From positions 58,762,101-58,826,100 of the forward strand of contig CM069872.1 of assembly GCA_036172665.1 (NCBI GenBank): a DNA stretch of 64,000 nt, given 5' to 3'. Positions 62,001 through 64,000 of this stretch are shown here, in pieces. The translations under genes and the position numbers were made by a program. The DNA comes from Prosopocoilus inquinatus. Lineage: Eukaryota; Arthropoda; Insecta; Coleoptera; Lucanidae. Position 1 is the stretch's first letter; each line of letters starts with the position of its first letter. Below the pieces are notes generated by a model that was not told the origin of the DNA, did not search any database, and worked only from the letters and a program-made list of their open reading frames with translations.

Positions 62001-64000
62001 TGGAAACAAGTGTATAATAATCTAAGTGAAGTGTAAGAAAAATTTAATGAAATTAGCAGCAATTGACGTCAGTTATGATCTAAAAGAGAGAGAGAGAGCG
62101 AGAGTAGAAATGATGAGAGTTTTAATTAAGTAAAAATCTGGACGAAAGAGAAAAAAAAAAAAACGAACGAACGAAGTTAAATGAGAAATGTATATAAAGC
62201 ATATTCCCCTCGGAGAGCATAAACTATAAAATCCTCTAAGTAATCCTATCTAATATATTAAGGAGGTCCATAATTTTACTTTATGGAAGCAGTGAAATAG
62301 ATTGGATCCATTCAAGTGATCCGCAAAGTTAAGAGTCCATTCTTGGCAACGGCACAGAAAAAAAACAATAGGAGATCTCCGCCAAGAATAACGAAAGTAT
62401 CCGAACCATTGGTTTTTATTTCTATTCATGAATTGAATCCAAAAGTCGGCTTTGAGAGAACGTGGAGGAGAACTTGAGGGGATCGGTTCGGCTGCGCTCG
62501 GATATGTCGCCTTTTGTGTTCCCGCCGAAACTTGACGGATTTAGTTCGTCTCCTTCTTCTTTTTCTTCATCTTCTTCCTTCCGGTTTCATGTTCGAATTT
62601 AATAATGAAGCCGGCGCGAGTTTATAATTTCGCTTTCGCCGCCTCTCGCAGAAGTGTCCTTCTTTCGTTCTTTCTTTCGAGTTTCCGAGCGCGCTCTCGT
62701 CGTTAAAGCAATCTCATTCGTTTTGTTTCGTTAATTATTTATTGCTGTTTTACTAATTCACGAGTTAATTATTTTTCACACAATGTTTGCTTGAAAGTAC
62801 GGGCGGGCGGCGGGTGCTATTTCAATTAATTTTTTTCTAATGCTACCAACCTGAGATTCATTATTAAAATGCCGTTACCTACATTATAATATAGGCCACC
62901 CCCCCAACAGAACGCAAGAGGCCCTATTTATAGCTGCCGCTGCATAGAAGCAGACGCGAGCGCGAGTTTACCAACTTGTTTTTTAATATCTTTTAAATGT
63001 TATTACGTGTTGGTTTTTAACGTACAGCTAAGCTTCCACGGTCAATTCTATAATTAAACATCGACCTGATTTCAACCTTCATCAATAACGAATGCATTTC
63101 AAACATAGAAGTCCTATTTTTAGAAGCGTGTGATTACGAGATTTGCAGCTTGGCCATTCATAATTAATCAGACGGGTACAAGCGTCCCATTTTCGATGGG
63201 AAAGCCTCTCTCTACATATAGTATGGGAAATCGATCCGTAATAATAACAGACGATGCATTATTCAAAGAGAACAGAAATGGCGGCCGATGTTATTTTCAT
63301 CGGCGGATTATCATCCTGCCTGCATGTACGGCGCTATTAAACAAATTTGACACGTTTTTTTTTTTCGTATCGAAAGGGGGGAAATAATGCAGCCATTGTT
63401 AAATAATAAACATTCAATAATAGCGGGTGCGTTTTTTTTGAGGGCGCAATTGAATCAGCGGACGTTTAAATTTGCGAATGCAAGACCGGGCGCATCATTT
63501 TGGCATTATTGCGTTGCGTCCGTTTCAGCGCCGGGCGTATTAAAAACGATTTCGCAGTCAATGTATTTATTATATGCAAATGACGATCTCCTACAAAATT
63601 CGCTATGCAATTGGAAAAAAATATTTTCCGACCGAAACAGTCGACTAAGCTTGCAGAGCTTCAGACGAACAATTTATCATTATTGTCTTATTAAATCGTG
63701 CGCGCGACATAATTATTTTAGAATGTGTTGAGCCTGTACATTTTTTTTCGCTTCGCAACGAGATGCAAAATTATTCGGACGCAAGGCAAACAAAAAAAGA
63801 AAAAATGAAAAAAAAAAAAACTATAATCCCGCGCGGATACACATTTTACCGCGTGCAATTTAATTATCCTCGATGGCAATGTTTACGGCCGTAACGGTAA
63901 ACCTAGGCAGAGAGAATCCTTTTTATGCCAGGCATGTTAATTTCAGACGTCTAATGCTCCGCATTCAGCAATTCCACTCAGGAAGTCATAATTTTAAATG
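62001..64000. other. Non-coding, no gene seen
   Basis: AT-rich with a (GA)n run at 62084-62103 and T/C-rich patches near 62550-62680. The two adjacent frames at 63130-63387 and 63387-63731 show no domains and are not called. Confidence 0.45.

Noticed and set aside
63387..63731. Forward frame of 114 codons near the window end
   Set aside because: No domain, no splice or promoter signals, and composition like the flanking non-coding DNA.

Overview
This is eukaryotic, almost certainly insect, nuclear DNA. It is AT-rich, CpG is not depleted, nearly all of it is non-coding, and the only gene I can support is a short-intron member of the takeout / juvenile-hormone-binding-protein (JHBP) family, which is arthropod-specific. 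The five introns of 55-77 nt and the compact layout would suit a beetle-like genome, but the order is an inference only.

Gene content. A six-exon gene on the + strand (22002-23073) encodes a predicted secreted 248-residue takeout-like protein. It has a signal peptide, the paired N-terminal cysteines, the conserved C-terminal block, and an AATAAA 23 bp past the stop. I found no other protein-coding gene, tRNA, rRNA or CRISPR. Other open frames of 60-150 codons lie in AT-rich or repetitive DNA and look like chance.

Layout. 0.5-1.7 kb: two abutting foldback (long inverted-repeat) elements. 3.1-9.0 kb: a 6-kb satellite with a dimeric higher-order unit of about 735 bp. 9.0-14.6 kb: several short tandem arrays. 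17.7-18.4 kb: an array of palindromic cores joined by linkers that alternate in orientation. 20.2-21.8 kb: a decayed array just upstream of the takeout gene. 23.7-26.1 kb: duplications, a 33-bp minisatellite and two promoter-like segments. 29.6-33.2 kb: a ~220-bp array and two possible LTR-retrotransposon remnants. 34.7-53.9 kb: a series of arrays with unrelated units (about 130, 191, 258, 90, 340 and 335 bp), one carrying repeated CTCF-like motifs. 54.6-61.5 kb: three blocks of one ~20-bp satellite family (one with a 245-bp higher-order period, one inverted) and two inverted copies of a dispersed repeat with a hAT-like terminus. 61.5-64 kb: AT-rich non-coding DNA.

The striking property of the window is the number of unrelated tandem and inverted repeat families packed around one small gene. 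Repeat periods were measured by locating shared landmarks by eye; percent identities and family assignments would need alignment and database searches.
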